Origin: Actinomycetes bacterium
GTDB lineage: Bacteria; Actinomycetota; Actinomycetes; Actinomycetales; Demequinaceae
Direction of reading: 5' to 3'
Assembly (NCBI GenBank): GCA_023428185.1
Contig: JAEYYZ010000027.1
Location: 1 to 16,387, forward strand
Length of the DNA: 16,387 nt
The translations under genes and the position numbers were made by a program. The notes beneath the pieces were generated by a model. The model was not told the origin of the DNA, did no database searches, and saw nothing but the letters and a program-made list of their open reading frames with translations. Below, one piece after another: positions 15,219-16,387 of the stretch; positions within the stretch are counted from its first letter, which is position 1, and each line of letters opens with the position of its first letter.

Positions 15219-15246
15219 CGAGCGCACCCCAAGCACCGGTCACCCC

Positions 15247-16387
15247 ATGACCGACTCACTCGTGGACGCCATCATCGCGTTGGGGCGAGAACTGGACCTT
15301 GCTGCGGTGCTGGACAAAATGGCGGAAGCCGCGAGCGCCATTACCGGCGCGCCCTTTGCCGCCATCAACGTGTTGGACGACTACGGCGTCAGCATGGATT
15401 TCCACTACTACGGCATGAGCTCCGAGATCATGGAGATGATTGGGCGAGCCCCTAACGCGGTAGGCATCCTCTCCCAGATCCCCACGGAAGGCGTGCTGGT
15501 CCTCGATGACCTCACGCAGCACCCTGCCTTCCGCGGATTGCCGCCTGGCCACCCGCCGTTGGGTTCATTCCTTGGATCCGCATTGCGCTCCCGCAACGAA
15601 CTCTTCGGTTATCTCTACATCTCCTCCAAGGAGGGCGGTTTCACTCTGGAGGACCAGGCCGTGGTGCGCGCGCTGGCCGTAGCCGCCTCCGTGGCGATCG
15701 AGAACGCGCAGTTGTACGAGGCCGCATTGGGCCGCGAGCAATGGTTGGCCGCGTCTCAGGAAATCACCACCGGCTTGCTCGCCACACCAGGCGATGAGAC
15801 CTCCTTTGCCAAGATCGTGGCGAAGGCTCGGCACCTGGGTCAGGCAGCGTCGGCCGCCTTGGTGTTACCCGGAGTGGACGACGAATGGGTCATGGAGTTC
15901 ACCGACGGCGAGAAGGCCGAGGAACTCTTGGGGCTGGTGCTCCCAGAAGACGGGTTTGCACTCAAGGTGATCCGCACTGGGCATGGCACCGTGGCACCGG
16001 CGCCGCCGGGACCGTCCATTGTGGAACCTGTGCGCAGTTTTGGTCCCACCCTGTATGCCCCGTTACGCGCAGGCGCACGCACTATCGGACTCTTGATGTT
16101 GTGGCGCAACCCTGGCTCCCCGCTCTTTGACGAACATGACCTCGAGACCGCTCAGCGGTTCTCTGATCAAGCCGCCGTGGCCCTGCAGTTTGCCGAACTC
16201 GCCCACGTGCGCAATGTGGAGTCCATGCTCGCCGAGCGCGAACGCATTGCAGATGATCTCCATGACTTTGTCTCCCAAGAGCTCTTTGCCACCGCCATGC
16301 AACTAGAGAGCATCGCAGAAATGGTGGACGCGGAGGCGAAAGCCAAACTGCAGTCCACGTTGGAACACGTCAAGCGCGCTCAGCGAG
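15247..16387 (+). CDS. DevS/DosT-like GAF-GAF-HisKA_3 sensor histidine kinase, 3' end cut off
   Basis: This is a soluble two-component kinase; 380 residues are visible. GAF domain 1 spans about 20-156 and GAF domain 2 about 185-315. The dimerisation/phosphoacceptor region follows, with RERIADDLHDFVSQELF and the acceptor His339. The ATPase domain lies off the window. In GAF 1 the GHPPLGSFLG stretch aligns with the segment of M. tuberculosis DevS that holds the proximal haem ligand H149, giving His102. FGYLYIS aligns Tyr124 with distal Tyr171. A haem-based O2/NO/CO sensor is therefore plausible. The ATG at 15247 has no clear ribosome site. An in-frame TTG at 15208, preceded by AGGTGG and overlapping cydC, would add 13 residues and may be the true start. 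A NarL-type response regulator is expected downstream but is not visible. Confidence 0.88.
   Translation, partial: MTDSLVDAIIALGRELDLAAVLDKMAEAASAITGAPFAAINVLDDYGVSMDFHYYGMSSEIMEMIGRAPNAVGILSQIPTEGVLVLDDLTQHPAFRGLPPGHPPLGSFLGSALRSRNELFGYLYISSKEGGFTLEDQAVVRALAVAASVAIENAQLYEAALGREQWLAASQEITTGLLATPGDETSFAKIVAKARHLGQAASAALVLPGVDDEWVMEFTDGEKAEELLGLVLPEDGFALKVIRTGHGTVAPAPPGPSIVEPVRSFGPTLYAPLRAGARTIGLLMLWRNPGSPLFDEHDLETAQRFSDQAAVALQFAELAHVRNVESMLAERERIADDLHDFVSQELFATAMQLESIAEMVDAEAKAKLQSTLEHVKRAQR

Noticed and set aside
1..16387. CRISPR array, tRNA/rRNA, insertion sequence or prophage genes
   Set aside because: No repeated spacer pattern, cloverleaf, transposase or phage-like gene was seen on either strand.

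Overview
This window comes from a high-GC actinobacterium. Supporting signs are a long, low-complexity Arg/Asp/Glu-rich N-terminal extension on RNase E, GTG and TTG start codons, the short-Q-loop type of cytochrome bd encoded as cydABDC, and a DevS/DosT-like GAF-GAF histidine kinase. A Micrococcales-type host is plausible, but that is inference.

Layout, left to right. (1) 1-2908, minus strand: a PadR-family regulator, obg (ribosome-associated GTPase) and proB (glutamate 5-kinase, cut by the left edge). (2) 3033-5999, plus strand, divergent from the PadR gene: a Rieske-type vanillate O-demethylase-like oxygenase, its VanB-like reductase, and a single-pass membrane protein with a Ser/Pro/Thr stalk. 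A 20-bp palindrome lies in the divergent promoter region. (3) A strong hairpin at 6028-6059 separates this block from convergent genes. (4) 6075-9116, minus strand: rne, rplU and rpmA. (5) 9452-16387, plus strand, divergent from rne: cydA, cydB, cydD and cydC (cytochrome bd oxidase and its CydDC exporter), then a GAF-GAF-HisKA_3 sensor kinase cut by the right edge.

How they work together. In many actinobacteria rne-rplU-rpmA-obg-proB is one continuous stretch. Here about 3.7 kb carrying the padR/vanAB-like block sits exactly between rpmA and obg, so obg and proB now lie behind a catabolic regulator gene. The right half is a respiratory module. The kinase after cydC keeps, at the positions I align to Mycobacterium tuberculosis DevS, the proximal heme histidine and the distal-pocket tyrosine, so it may sense O2, NO or CO. 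A DevR-box-like element lies about 60 bp upstream of cydA.

Odd points most worth checking: CydD lacks roughly 45 residues between its Q-loop and ABC signature; CydC has Glu at the Q-loop glutamine; CydA has Phe for the conserved Trp of GRQPW; and an inverted repeat overlaps the obg Shine-Dalgarno. I found no tRNA, rRNA, insertion sequence or CRISPR array, and no wholly new system. The novelty lies in the gene arrangement and these sequence departures.
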